Below are positions 9,001-16,432 of a DNA stretch of 25,123 nucleotides, piece by piece. The number at the start of each line of letters is the position of its first letter. Position 1 is the first letter of the stretch. The translations under genes were made by a program, and so were the position numbers. The notes beneath the pieces were generated by a model. The model made no database searches. It saw only the letters and a program-made list of their open reading frames with translations, and was not told the origin of the DNA. The stretch is from a virus: positions 78,504-103,626 of the IMG/VR virus record IMGVR_UViG_3300031952_000007; one strand, given 5' to 3'.

Positions 9001-11424
9001 ATTGCTGCTGTAAATATTACAACACATTCCCTTTTTCAAAAATCACAAATGCACATTGATACAGATAAAATTTCTTCTCTTACAAAAGTTGATAAAGATA
9101 TGTTAGGAGATGGTAAAATTTTACTTGATCATAACAAAATAACAATAAAGGGTAAGATTTATGCTTCTCTATCTGGAAAGCTAGATGCTGCAGGTAAATA
9201 TATTTCAGATAAATTATCTGGATATGCTACAGCATTTGTGGATGTTGCAAAAGATCCATACATCCTTAAAATTATTAAGAGTGATCTTGCTGTAGGTACA
9301 TTTATGTTCTTAGAAAGAGTTGGCGTTCCAATTGAGCAAACAGCAATGTTTATGAATCAACCTATCATTAGTGAGTATTTATCTCTTCTTGATAGTAATA
9401 ACATGACAACTTTATTTGATTCAAGGAATTTTGCTGAAGTTTATAATAAGTTTCCAACAACTGCTCCTGCAATTAAGAAGGCTTCTTTTAGCACAGCTAA
9501 CTTTGAAAAGAACATTAAAGATTATAGCTTTGCTAAAAAGTTAAACAAAAAGAATGATAATGTTGATAGGAATGCTGAACAACAACTTATTCTAAAAGAG
9601 TTCTTGAAGTATGCTAAGATGGCTGAGTTTGCATTCAAACTTACTCAAGCTGTAAATTATGATACTACTAATTTTAGAAGTGGTGATTCATTGTTCTTAA
9701 AACAAACTAGAACAGGAATTGCAAGAGAGTCGAACATATTCTCTTCTGTAGATGATGTTCTTGACACAACATTTATAGGTGAACAAGCTAGACTCTTAGA
9801 CAGAGGAATGGAGGGAATGGGTGAAGTGTTGAAACTTGAACAAGCTGAGTTCACTGACATTACTAATGATGTACTTCTTCCATATGCAAGAAATCAATTC
9901 TTCAGTAAGGATAAGTTTGATAAGGTTGCATCAAAACTAAAAGCTTCTTTCTTAGATTTTATTATTCAAACTAATTCTAATATAGCTAGTAAAATTAATA
10001 CATTACTATTAGATGGAGAAACTTCTGTAGCTAGTCAGTTGGTTGAAGCTAAATCAAAATATCCTCAACTTAAAATTTTACAATACCTTGAGGTAGCTAG
10101 TTCAGATAGAATTGGTGGTGCTCAAAGTGTTAAGTTAACAGTAAATACATCTCTTGCGTATGATGAAAATTTATATACAGGAATGATGAGAGAGCTTAGA
10201 GACTTTAATGCTAAAGATACTAATGAGCTTTATCAAGCATTGGTTAATGTGGCTGTATTACAAGGAACTTACAAATCAGCTATATCAATTAAGAATGTAA
10301 TTCCTGTTGAAGATTATAGCAAAGCAATTACACCAATTATTAAATCTGTAGTTGCCACTGATGACATGAGAGAATTTGCTAAACAAAACTTATTTCAAAA
10401 GAATAACTTTAAAGACACAGATGCTGTTCCTTCATACACACCAAAATTTCAAGTAACAGGAGAGCCTATGATTGTGGAAACACTTGATGACTCTTATGAA
10501 ATGTATAAGTATGTAAATACAAATCAATTTCCTTCATTACCATCACTTAATATAGATTCTTCAGATAGAAGAATATTAAAATTAAATGGAACCTACCAAG
10601 CTAAGTATGTTCAGTTTGATGTAATTACAGTTCCTAGATTATTAACTATGGAAGATGGTGATAGAGTAGATTTCTTTACAGGATTAAGCGTTCAAGATTC
10701 TGTTATTTCTGCTAGAAGAAAAGCTGGTGATCTTTCTTTACAAGATGTTATAGGATACCAAAAGGTTAAATATACTGATGGTACACCTCTTACAGATATT
10801 GATACAGATGGAAACACTATACATATCTATAGAATGGTTAACTTATATGGAGATGCACAATTTGCTACAGAATATAGAACAGATGGTCGTCCTTCTGTAT
10901 TTAACAATGGTTCATTACCTGTTGACACTGAAATGCTAGACAATGCAATTATACAAGCATTTGGTGGTGAACTAGTTGAGCCTGCAATTCAAACAGAAGT
11001 TGCTCCTGTAGAAACTCCTGAACAAACATCTAATAATATTAAAGAAACTACAGAAGTTACACAAGCTACAGAAACTACTGAAACAACTAAACCAGAAATA
11101 AGTAATACTATTGATGAAAGTTCTGAAGATAGAAAAATTAATGTAAATCAATTTAATATCACTGTGAAGCCTGATGGTAAAATGTTTTATGATAATGGTA
11201 AAGAAGTTACAGATCAAACTATTAAAAACAAAGTGAGCATTAGAAAAGAACTTCAAGATGGAACATTAAGAACTTCTGTATACAATGGTTCAAATTATTT
11301 CGTACTTTTGAATGGTAAAGTGTTAGGAAGTGGAAAAACTAATCTTGGAAAAGAATCCGTTACAGATTCTAAAATTTTAGAATCTATATTATCTAAAGCT
11401 GTAATTTATAAAAAAACTTGTTAG
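1..11424 (+). CDS. Giant virion protein: zincin domains plus single-chain RNA polymerase (5' end outside window)
   Basis: The frame is open from base 1, so the TTG at 163 is not a true start; at least 3807 residues are visible (numbered here from base 1). Visible parts in order: a helical region (about 1-560); a zincin with HEIGH at 600-604 and a possible third ligand in EFATE (660-664); a charged coil (about 730-770); Pro/Ala-rich linkers at about 1221-1240 and 1341-1366; a second zincin with HEIFH at 1447-1451 and EERIADDF near 1497; then an RNA polymerase region (about 1570-3620). The polymerase signature is RIPTQ at 2764-2768 followed by DFDID at 2803-2807, matching the R-x-P...DFDGD arrangement of cellular beta-prime subunits and the DFDID loop of crAss-like virion polymerases such as phi14:2 gp66. 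The three aspartates should hold the catalytic magnesium. A Thr/Glu-rich linker (about 3660-3700) leads to a small C-terminal domain. Domain edges are estimates. Polymerase call strong; proteolytic activity of the zincins is inferred. Confidence 0.88.
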   Translation, partial: NEYKSNLIQKWKDSHNGEDPIGKDLDKINRDTESVGKASFFGNLALLGITEYVQLPKLLGSNYSASKQAANSLLGKADDVLLKDGKYIAKEATTRFGKVYDRAKGIGKYAFNPMEALQEGLQTTLQVGVQNYYNKAYQTGDADAWTDGFLHGLYGEDESGKGVGVLNSKEGAESILLGGITGGLMSAKGNYQEAKATKSNTKLFLNQLNGAPSFKQAFQERLGAANRNIVLQQQQQDAVIQGDKLEAKDLDADMIYNYLAPRIKYGRFDMVMEDINELKNGGMTEQGLAELKAQGLANVNDTVQSYQERLIQFENTAKDISQLYKSNNLRFSGEILRDEQGEPVLDEKGNTQRKYSAEVIDKMIYAASKVADYDRRIPQLSGNLLAKGIDVQSVIDSELTDTASTALGEQLQVIDNMDDINKDELKQELTDSVELSLRRRQFLNEYSDLKGNPKKYTTFDDGGTKVNGDGKKFRTTPSEQPEKGSPNYSAQSRMPFKGDKRTYDDLVSQYGEGVQNKYDVLQKIMNSPYATTLEKELAAKFLTFTNRDAKIVLGDRSLPNPGISTTDLSSPNASVSHINYEYNADDYEGTTLPLEYVLLHEIGHDLTVYGLSDKSDPFYKELQPLFEFVKDYFKNDPSKYDPKGLLKEGAEHYAFKNIKEFATEALSNRDFQRYLKTIPYKGTQKSAWDSFVSNLKTFFGRLFGITQDSALEEAVAIITNNVDRIYKNEAAENKKIDQQEREAKIAEEKLRKLAEDLEKQQAQIEGNSGDVGTGDNLVDEAALPKEDKKKATDEMFIAGKTESEDWNDPTKSEPHVKRSRVFLNKVKEFANRKNLRAILVTPNNEKALGLDGLTKLSYGKNDMSGATDVNRGFVAQVFVEYVNGKSYFVNEKGEQLGEVGTQIDIDQVIFQTMPTTDITGKDQDKKTYNLFRAGEESQAKLKAAAWLKFREKLFENKGATFTAYPFIVSRGLAIENPKINGKSETNQVAGVLIDAKNEGRILRTNQNLIQISTTGTIEHQGKLLNVPKGRPMLQNGDTFQYINNRTFTKKEAQAIYEVIKRLAKTVQDTGKIDTTYAAFLQNVLFYRGGKSVTGNQISVSTKAMSIMLGDKYYPIIDIENQEAAILEQLSKTYHNVNKKTIDTKLNEKFLEFYINDKGEFTENEWDNYQSYLLSSTYPNGSKRSAENTPLTTSAAAPTTALPYSFKQKYATLQNLELAVQSVPVAPVAAPVAPTAPTVPTIGGFVVDGKTENTFNFEKPAADPIGNIQFTASVDKDGNVVAEAISGDRTKEIAKDAARIQLYVDALTNAGQYEQGMTAEETFLKFLSLNLSARLQETKKNEVAVPVPVTQEPEAPTPTQEAPTGPVNLSGISEPSDDGRRVAKGEKEGMTDAELQLFKKWHAENASNIPYEVLEQLVTMHDGEKAWGVFEDGVAKFVRGGLRGTEYHEIFHAIYQGFLSKEEIAALEDEFKAKSGTFTDRASGRKIEYAKATAKQIEERIADDFSDFRLGKLPARSLGEKIARFFKNIVNFVKSFIGKPSLKDELFKAIDAGKYKNAVLSTSIKSQAPAYRAVEGLSEQETHDFIQDMTARAGVIIFKENDISAIYNTEKFMKGNVFGKIKEMYTGEGRMNALGEKRWEELVSRTKDSLRTLGITFAEGDKAALNDIETNKNDYAADAFSVDWKKSASFAMKFSMATLPATEATNQENEEELTAPKRKLSDSGVNGVTLLGYSRAFGTLIDKLANTTKVSKAIEKLIKLAETDSNYVRMFQRLGGDFTSKKIKKTINFSNFKRDNWRFFIEFMQTTTKQKPDVHVQYVSGNEVFMGSANINKLTDNIKKDWIENIKQLSKVKDSLISFDYIKGVYKVGKLGEISVKTPQEQVDFLNKLGIKFTMDSYNRLKTEGAVNQQKEFGNAVSAIREFLPKVGAIMTFRNKVLNISGQLDTIARLFVATENPIQDSTYRNIEDKQVNAYTENNVPSLFENEFNEAKTIEELRVERPELNDLFSKHSIVLSKGGMFYDKEGNKFRDFKVGAIQGTRIEDTDKATVTSRLTKGDRFTQEINENLTGNYYILIPADSSTEWMMNIGNNIQFKDVESGRAWKKISTIFKGYLFDDVALALDGANRTKLKSISNEKSKELRFFKDILSEKTLSAINEMIANGTSQETIEKYINENIADIDASVKEFIDGIVAETRKILVDNKQIVLNKKEGFSYPRLLDTFAKDVEVNLDKNKMSDADVNNLLTFARVNYVIANIEYHKILFGDPYQFKVGKDGSLDETKRVKSFLSGRRTTFDSPEYNDFLNEDYNKVSAEDDAIVLEPTDPGYHTHKAYVNTLTSSDVNVQGKLLGKTNEADAASWIMDGTYREVLLKNHQWSNDAEAWHQYQMSYMRQTLSKKGGYKYTNPKLEAHDRETLSKKEPKYVLNILKPIATGNKYGKNNFDQVLDKFSQMPVYYSMVEGTNLEALYLKMIKEGFGYAIMESGRKEGAEELHSLYNKNGSFNQDAFNNKVQVPWKAYGIQVETAYEEGKEQTRGSQVTKVGSMDLFDNGVASPEAEEEYTRNTELLDKLHANGYKTLLKRLGVEDLGNAFNIVDRAALAKTLKTEMFRRELSDNIKDSIQLDENGEFIVPFEASPAYIQIKNILYSIVDKSISSPQMSGGGYVQAPVTMWENAKEGRKIAIKTAEGYKEISKAEFENLTEEEKAKVVLTDDTLKFYTKEEPWCEIMLPHWFKDKINKNRFKTDAELIKWLNSSEEGKKILSGIGFRIPTQSLSSAEVFKVKGFLPQAMGKTVIVPSEITSKAGSDFDIDKLNLYLKSIYIDKNGDIRLVNYKGSEESTREFYSRVFDEKLEKKKITKAEMLEAAQILSFDLEDPNNLVDRYSWLLDTFDTDNIDENVNTIMEELEQLGDVNYQAALKEKFVDDMYRRSLENEYYDSLSKLISLPENFERLISPVDDAGLKGLSDKLDELTGNDESLIKNRILNPNYMTSLRHAFVTAKKWVGIAAVNITTHSLFQKSQMHIDTDKISSLTKVDKDMLGDGKILLDHNKITIKGKIYASLSGKLDAAGKYISDKLSGYATAFVDVAKDPYILKIIKSDLAVGTFMFLERVGVPIEQTAMFMNQPIISEYLSLLDSNNMTTLFDSRNFAEVYNKFPTTAPAIKKASFSTANFEKNIKDYSFAKKLNKKNDNVDRNAEQQLILKEFLKYAKMAEFAFKLTQAVNYDTTNFRSGDSLFLKQTRTGIARESNIFSSVDDVLDTTFIGEQARLLDRGMEGMGEVLKLEQAEFTDITNDVLLPYARNQFFSKDKFDKVASKLKASFLDFIIQTNSNIASKINTLLLDGETSVASQLVEAKSKYPQLKILQYLEVASSDRIGGAQSVKLTVNTSLAYDENLYTGMMRELRDFNAKDTNELYQALVNVAVLQGTYKSAISIKNVIPVEDYSKAITPIIKSVVATDDMREFAKQNLFQKNNFKDTDAVPSYTPKFQVTGEPMIVETLDDSYEMYKYVNTNQFPSLPSLNIDSSDRRILKLNGTYQAKYVQFDVITVPRLLTMEDGDRVDFFTGLSVQDSVISARRKAGDLSLQDVIGYQKVKYTDGTPLTDIDTDGNTIHIYRMVNLYGDAQFATEYRTDGRPSVFNNGSLPVDTEMLDNAIIQAFGGELVEPAIQTEVAPVETPEQTSNNIKETTEVTQATETTETTKPEISNTIDESSEDRKINVNQFNITVKPDGKMFYDNGKEVTDQTIKNKVSIRKELQDGTLRTSVYNGSNYFVLLNGKVLGSGKTNLGKESVTDSKILESILSKAVIYKKTC

Positions 11425-11436
11425 TATGCCTTGTAA
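11422..11436 (+). other. Junction of the two giant genes: TAG stop, 1-nt gap, ATG, and back-up TAA
   Basis: The upstream gene stops at TAG (11422-11424) and the next gene starts at ATG 11426 in the +1 frame. A run of seven A (11410-11416) lies just before the stop, and frame 2 is open from 11405 into the downstream gene. If TAG were read through, TAA at 11434-11436 would end the protein after three more codons. The tight spacing suggests coupled translation. Confidence 0.7.
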
Positions 11437-14400
11437 AATAGAAATAAGAAAAACAATAGATCAAAGTATTTTAAAAGAAACTGAAAATGATTTCAGAGGT
11501 TTTTTAGAAAAACAAGCAAGAGCTATTTCTGCAAAATTAAATTCTTTATGGGGAAGTATTGCTTCTGCAGAACAAACTACTGGAGATGGAGGATGGAGAG
11601 TTGTTACTTCTAAAATTCCTGAGGCAGTAGATAGAGAATATATTAAACAAGATACAGCAGAGAAAGAGTTTGAAAGGGATCTTGATTTCTTCAAAGGAGA
11701 CCAAGCTTTATATGAACAAGAACAAAGAGACAATACTTTTTTACAGAAATCAAAAAATGAAAAAGAAAATACAATATCATCAACAGCTTCTCCAAAAACA
11801 ATAGCTATTGTTAAAGATTTTCTTAAAAGAATTGGTGTAGATGTTCAAACAGCTAAACAAATAGTTGTTAATGGTGTGCGTCTTGATGCTAACGCTGTTG
11901 CAAATATTACACAAAAGTTAGTTCAAGTTGTAGAAGGACTAGAAGCAAATGCTCTTCCTGAGGAAGCTATGCATTTTGCTGTTGAAATTATTGAACAAAA
12001 AGATCCTGCATTATTTAAAAAGCTTCTTAATGAAATTGGTTCATACAGAATATATACAGCTGTATTAAACCAATATTCAACAGATACTAACTACCAAACT
12101 AAAGATGGTAAACCAGACATACGTAAGATAAAAAAAGAAGCTATAGGTAAACTATTGGCTGAGATGATTATTAATAATAGCGAAGGACTTACAGAAAAAC
12201 CTGAGATGTTAGCTAAGGCTGAATCTTGGTGGAAATCTATATTGAATTCAATTAAATCAATATTCTCTAAGTCTGGATTTGATGAAGCTTCAATGAAGAT
12301 TCTTTCTGGAGAAGATATTGGAACAGCAGAAGATCTTACAGGAGCAGATGGAATATTTTTACAGAAATCTACACAGTCTGAGATTTATGATAACCTTAAG
12401 AAGATACAAGCAAATATAGTTAAAGATGCTGAGGGATATACTATTGATGGTAAAAGAATTACAAGGGTAAGTACACTTGTTAAAGAGTGGTATGATAGAA
12501 GATTTAGTGGTGGAGAATTAACTAAAAGTGATTATCAAAAAGCAATAGATGATCTTAAAGCAGAAAAAGGAACTGCTGGATATGCTGATCTTGAATATAT
12601 ACAAAGTGTATTTGTAGATAAAGATGGTTATTTGAGAGATGTTCCATTAGATGACTCTGGATATGTTTCTCAATTAGATCCTAATGACAGAAGTAAATAT
12701 GAAATACTTAGAGATAATCTAGAAGAAAGACTTAAATCTTTTCCTGTAGGAACTAGATTTATGTCAGAGGTTACTATATATGATGCTGCAAGAAAGAATG
12801 GACTAGCTGGTACAGTGGATTTCTTAGCCATCACTAAAGATGGTAAAGTGCACATCCTTGACTGGAAGTTCATGGATCTTAACATTGATAAGTATACAGA
12901 TGTTCCTTGGTATAAAATAGCTGCTTGGAGAGAACAAATGGATCTCTATAAAGCAATTGTTAGTAAGGCTTATAATGTAAAGACTGAAGACTTTGGACAA
13001 ACTAGAATGATTCCTATTAAGGCTGTATATTCTCAAGGAAATGCTAAAGAAAAGATTCTCCCAACATTATTAGAAGTAAAGATTGGTGATGTTAATGTTA
13101 AAAACATTAAAGAAGACTATTTAATTCCTGTAGGACTTGAGAATGAGAAAACAGGTAATTCTAAAATTGATAAACTTCTTCAAAAGTTAAACGCTGATTA
13201 CAAATCTCTTAGTGAAAAGAAAGTAACACCTGAAGAAAAAGGAGAGAAAGCATTACAATTGAATGCGTTATTCACTGCAATCAGACAGTTGCAGATGAAG
13301 CAAAACATAGAACCTTTATTGAACCAAGCTAAATTGTTGAACAAACGCATTAAGAATATTATTAAAACGTTTAACGAAACTTGGGTGGGTACAAATCCTA
13401 AAGACTATTCAGATGCTCAACTTGATGCATTTACAAAAGAACTAGCTGATGCTGAAAAAACTTTAAGGACGTATACCAATCTTTATATAGATCTTAAATC
13501 TTTATTCCCAGAGAACATGACTGCTGAGGATAAAGAACTTAAAGAAAACTTAAGAGACACTGTTGATACTGCTAAAGAAGTTGAAGCAGATCTTCAAGAA
13601 GTTATGACAGAATTCACCAGAGACTTTAATGCAAAGAGAGAAGATATTGGAGATGTAACAAAAGCTGAAAAGGTTATTAAGGGACTTGCTAAATGGTTTT
13701 CTAGTACAGCAACTTTACAAACTGGTGCTATTGCTGCATTCTTTAAAAAAGCAAACAGAGCATTTACATATGCTGCTATGGAGACTGTTGGTGAAAGTAA
13801 GAAGTTATTAAAGTTAAAAGAAGCATACGATCAATTAGCAGCATCTAAAGGACTAAGTAAAAAAGATTACTTTAACCTTATTAAGAAGAAAGGATCTAAT
13901 GAGCTTATAGATGAATTTGATTCTAAGTTTTATAAATTAGTAAAAGAGAAAATTGCTGATAAAGATTATGATTGGATTAAAGAAAATATAGATGTTGATA
14001 AGTATAAAGAGTTTTTAGAAGAAAAGAAAAGGACTGAAATAGAAAGAATCAAAGCAAAGGCTGACAATAGAATTGGTACAGACTTTGAAAATGATGCTGA
14101 AGAAACTAAAGAGATAGCTCAAGTAAATAAGTTATATGATCTTTCCACTGCAACTAGTGCTGGATGGTTTCAATATAACCTTGTTAAAAAGTTTCCTAAA
14201 CGTAGCACATGGGAATCAAAAGAATGGAAAGAGTTAAACAATAGTGGTAACAAAGCAGCAAAAGACTTCTATGATTATATAATTGATAGGAACGAATACT
14301 ATCAATCTATAGGATATATTAATAGAGGAGAAGCTAGAACATTTCTTCCCTGGGTTAGAAAAGGACTAGTTGAAAAGATGGTGATGGGTGGAAATATTTC

Positions 14401-16348
14401 TTTAGGAGAACAATTCTTGACAAGTATTTCAGTGGATGAAGGTGATGTAGGTTTTGGTAAATACGATCCTTACACAGGTGAGATAATAAATTCTATTCCT
14501 ACATATTTTACAAGAGAGATAGATGGTGAAGTTAGTGAAGATCTTTTTAAAACAATGGCTCTATATAATGAAATGGCTATTAAGTTTAAATTTCTTTCTA
14601 ACATTGAACAACAATCATTAGATCTTATAAGGATTGAAAGAAATAAATCTGCTATTGCAACATCCACCTTTGGTAAAGCTAAGTTTAAAGATGGGGTGCT
14701 AGATGAATCAGAAAGTAATGCTAAGAATGCAGAGCTTCTTGAGAACATGGTGAAGGCTACATTATATGGTCAAAAGTATTTACAAAGTGAAACCTTTGAC
14801 CAAGTGTTAGGAACTGTTGGAAAGTTTGCTGAAAAGATAAATAAAAAATTAGGAGTTAAAGTTTTGCCAGAAGGATTTGAAGGAAAACAAATTTCTGTAA
14901 ATAAGGTGGTTTCTACAATGAATCGCTTTTTCCAAACTAAAACATTAGGTCTTAGTTTGTTAGCTCCTACCTCTAACTTATTTGGAGGTTCTGCACAAGC
15001 ACTTATTAATGCTGGAAAGTATTACACTAAGAAAGATTATGCTTCTTCTGAAATGTGGATTAATGCTAAAATGTTAGGAGGAGTTGATGCTCAAGAAAGA
15101 ATAAACTTCATTGGGGCACTTGATTATTTCTTACCACTCACTGAGAACTACAATAAAGACTTTGCTAAAAAACTTTCTTTAACAAAACTTAGTCAAGAGA
15201 ATATACAAGATGCAATGTTTTATTTGATGAGAAATTCAGATAAGCATGTACAAACAGTTAACTTCAGAAGCTTTATTGCAAACTCAATTGTTGAAAATGG
15301 TCAAGTTGTAAACTCTAGAGAGTTTCTAAAGAGCACCGCTGAGTATAGAGATATGTATTCAGGAACTGAACAAGAAAGAAAAGCACTAGCTGATAAGTTT
15401 GAGAAAGATGTAAAGACACTTAATGAAACTAAAGGTGTGTTAAAGGTTGGTAAGGTAGTTGATGGAGAGTTTGTTATTCCTGGAGTTGAGCAAAAGTCTG
15501 ATAGTATTGTAGCTCTTAGAGCAAAGATTCAACAGGTTACATCAGATGCTATGGGTAATATGACAGAAGCAAACAAAAGACTAATGAACTTAACCATCTA
15601 TGGAGATAGTGCAATGATGTTTAAGAATTGGGTTCCTAGACTAGTAGATGTTAGATTGGGCAATCTTAAATATAATTCTGCTTCAGATGCGTATGAATGG
15701 GGAAGAATGAGAACATTGTTTAGTGTAATGTCCTTTGATGTAATCAAAAGTATTGGCACATTAAAGAATTCTATATTAGCTAATGATAAGGGCATTAATG
15801 CAATTAGAGAAATATATGAAAAAAAGAAAGCTGAATATGAAAGAGAAACAGGGAAAGAATTTAAAATGACTGCTTCTGAGTTCACTGACTTATTTAGAAA
15901 CAACATCAGAAATCAAATGTATGATGTAATGGCTCTTGCTATAATGTTTGCTTTACACTTAGCTCTTAAAGCAAATGCTCCTGATGATGATGAAGATCCA
16001 CAAGTTAAGAATGCTCATAAATTTATGTTGAGAGCTACAGATAAACTTGTTGATGAGATTTCATATTTCTATAACCCTGCAAGTTTCTATCAATTAGTTT
16101 CAAGTGGTGTGTTCCCATCAATGCAATTGCTTACAAACTTTGAAAAGATATTTACAAACTTTATGCAATCAACATATGGTCTTCTTACAGGAAATGAAGA
16201 GCTTAGAGAGAATGCCCAAACAATAAAATATATAATGAAAACTTTCCCTGTAACAAATCAGATACAGCAATATCTACCAATATTCTATCCAGAGCTTGCA
16301 AAAGATCTTGATATTAGAATGCAATCAACCTCTGGTTTTGCTAGGTAA
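11426..16348 (+). CDS. Giant virion cargo protein with PD-(D/E)XK nuclease domain
   Basis: This is a 1640-residue protein starting one base after the polymerase gene. Residues about 165-300 look like a degenerate zincin: EEAMH at 179-183 stands where HExxH would be, followed by an SWWKSIL...IFS helix like those after the zincins of the upstream protein. Residues about 340-540 carry a RecB-type PD-(D/E)XK nuclease signature: E448, D465 in GTVDF, D479-W-K481, and a QxxxY motif at Q504/Y508. Such domains cut DNA using bound metal ions. The rest is mostly helical and charged, with a hydrophobic helix at about 1498-1516 that could cross or insert into a membrane, and an acidic DDDEDP patch soon after it. 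By context with the RNA polymerase gene it is probably packaged in the virion and injected. Whether the nuclease acts on host DNA, phage DNA or RNA cannot be seen. Family assignment of the whole protein is uncertain; the nuclease motif is clear. Confidence 0.82.
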   Translation: MPCKIEIRKTIDQSILKETENDFRGFLEKQARAISAKLNSLWGSIASAEQTTGDGGWRVVTSKIPEAVDREYIKQDTAEKEFERDLDFFKGDQALYEQEQRDNTFLQKSKNEKENTISSTASPKTIAIVKDFLKRIGVDVQTAKQIVVNGVRLDANAVANITQKLVQVVEGLEANALPEEAMHFAVEIIEQKDPALFKKLLNEIGSYRIYTAVLNQYSTDTNYQTKDGKPDIRKIKKEAIGKLLAEMIINNSEGLTEKPEMLAKAESWWKSILNSIKSIFSKSGFDEASMKILSGEDIGTAEDLTGADGIFLQKSTQSEIYDNLKKIQANIVKDAEGYTIDGKRITRVSTLVKEWYDRRFSGGELTKSDYQKAIDDLKAEKGTAGYADLEYIQSVFVDKDGYLRDVPLDDSGYVSQLDPNDRSKYEILRDNLEERLKSFPVGTRFMSEVTIYDAARKNGLAGTVDFLAITKDGKVHILDWKFMDLNIDKYTDVPWYKIAAWREQMDLYKAIVSKAYNVKTEDFGQTRMIPIKAVYSQGNAKEKILPTLLEVKIGDVNVKNIKEDYLIPVGLENEKTGNSKIDKLLQKLNADYKSLSEKKVTPEEKGEKALQLNALFTAIRQLQMKQNIEPLLNQAKLLNKRIKNIIKTFNETWVGTNPKDYSDAQLDAFTKELADAEKTLRTYTNLYIDLKSLFPENMTAEDKELKENLRDTVDTAKEVEADLQEVMTEFTRDFNAKREDIGDVTKAEKVIKGLAKWFSSTATLQTGAIAAFFKKANRAFTYAAMETVGESKKLLKLKEAYDQLAASKGLSKKDYFNLIKKKGSNELIDEFDSKFYKLVKEKIADKDYDWIKENIDVDKYKEFLEEKKRTEIERIKAKADNRIGTDFENDAEETKEIAQVNKLYDLSTATSAGWFQYNLVKKFPKRSTWESKEWKELNNSGNKAAKDFYDYIIDRNEYYQSIGYINRGEARTFLPWVRKGLVEKMVMGGNISLGEQFLTSISVDEGDVGFGKYDPYTGEIINSIPTYFTREIDGEVSEDLFKTMALYNEMAIKFKFLSNIEQQSLDLIRIERNKSAIATSTFGKAKFKDGVLDESESNAKNAELLENMVKATLYGQKYLQSETFDQVLGTVGKFAEKINKKLGVKVLPEGFEGKQISVNKVVSTMNRFFQTKTLGLSLLAPTSNLFGGSAQALINAGKYYTKKDYASSEMWINAKMLGGVDAQERINFIGALDYFLPLTENYNKDFAKKLSLTKLSQENIQDAMFYLMRNSDKHVQTVNFRSFIANSIVENGQVVNSREFLKSTAEYRDMYSGTEQERKALADKFEKDVKTLNETKGVLKVGKVVDGEFVIPGVEQKSDSIVALRAKIQQVTSDAMGNMTEANKRLMNLTIYGDSAMMFKNWVPRLVDVRLGNLKYNSASDAYEWGRMRTLFSVMSFDVIKSIGTLKNSILANDKGINAIREIYEKKKAEYERETGKEFKMTASEFTDLFRNNIRNQMYDVMALAIMFALHLALKANAPDDDEDPQVKNAHKFMLRATDKLVDEISYFYNPASFYQLVSSGVFPSMQLLTNFEKIFTNFMQSTYGLLTGNEELRENAQTIKYIMKTFPVTNQIQQYLPIFYPELAKDLDIRMQSTSGFAR

Positions 16349-16352
16349 AATA

Positions 16353-16376
16353 TATAATATACATTGCTATATTATA
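16353..16376 (+). terminator. Candidate terminator hairpin with T-run
   Basis: Two perfect 9-base arms (TATAATATA and TATATTATA) flank a 6-base loop just after the stop of the second giant gene. Eight T follow at 16385-16392. The stem has only A-T pairs and the T-run starts 8 bases after the stem, so termination would be weak; the position at a functional border supports it. Confidence 0.4.
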
Positions 16377-16398
16377 CCTATTACTTTTTTTTAACACA

Positions 16399-16427
16399 TT
16401 GATTATACATTATTTTAATTAAATTTG
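16399..16427 (+). promoter_or_regulatory. Bacteroidota-type promoter candidate before fibre 1
   Basis: TAAATTTG at 16420-16427 matches the Bacteroidota -7 consensus TAnnTTTG exactly. A TTG at 16399-16401 lies 18 bases upstream, a fair place for the -33 element, though the full TTTG is not present. The ATG at 16433 begins five bases after the -7 box, so the transcript would be leaderless or nearly so. Such short motifs arise by chance in A+T-rich DNA, but the position in one of only two real gaps helps. Confidence 0.5.
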
Positions 16428-16432
16428 CAACT

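Noticed and set aside
11410-11417. A AAA AAC as a classical -1 frameshift site
   Set aside because: The heptamer is not in the correct phase with the upstream reading frame, and the downstream gene is in the +1, not the -1, frame.
11422-11436. TAG recoding as glutamine, as in some crAss-like phages
   Set aside because: All long genes are free of in-frame TAG in the standard code, and reading TAG would only add three residues beyond it here before TAA.
16349-16432. tRNA or structured RNA gene in the gap
   Set aside because: Only 84 bases, almost pure A+T, no cloverleaf or conserved T-loop sequence.
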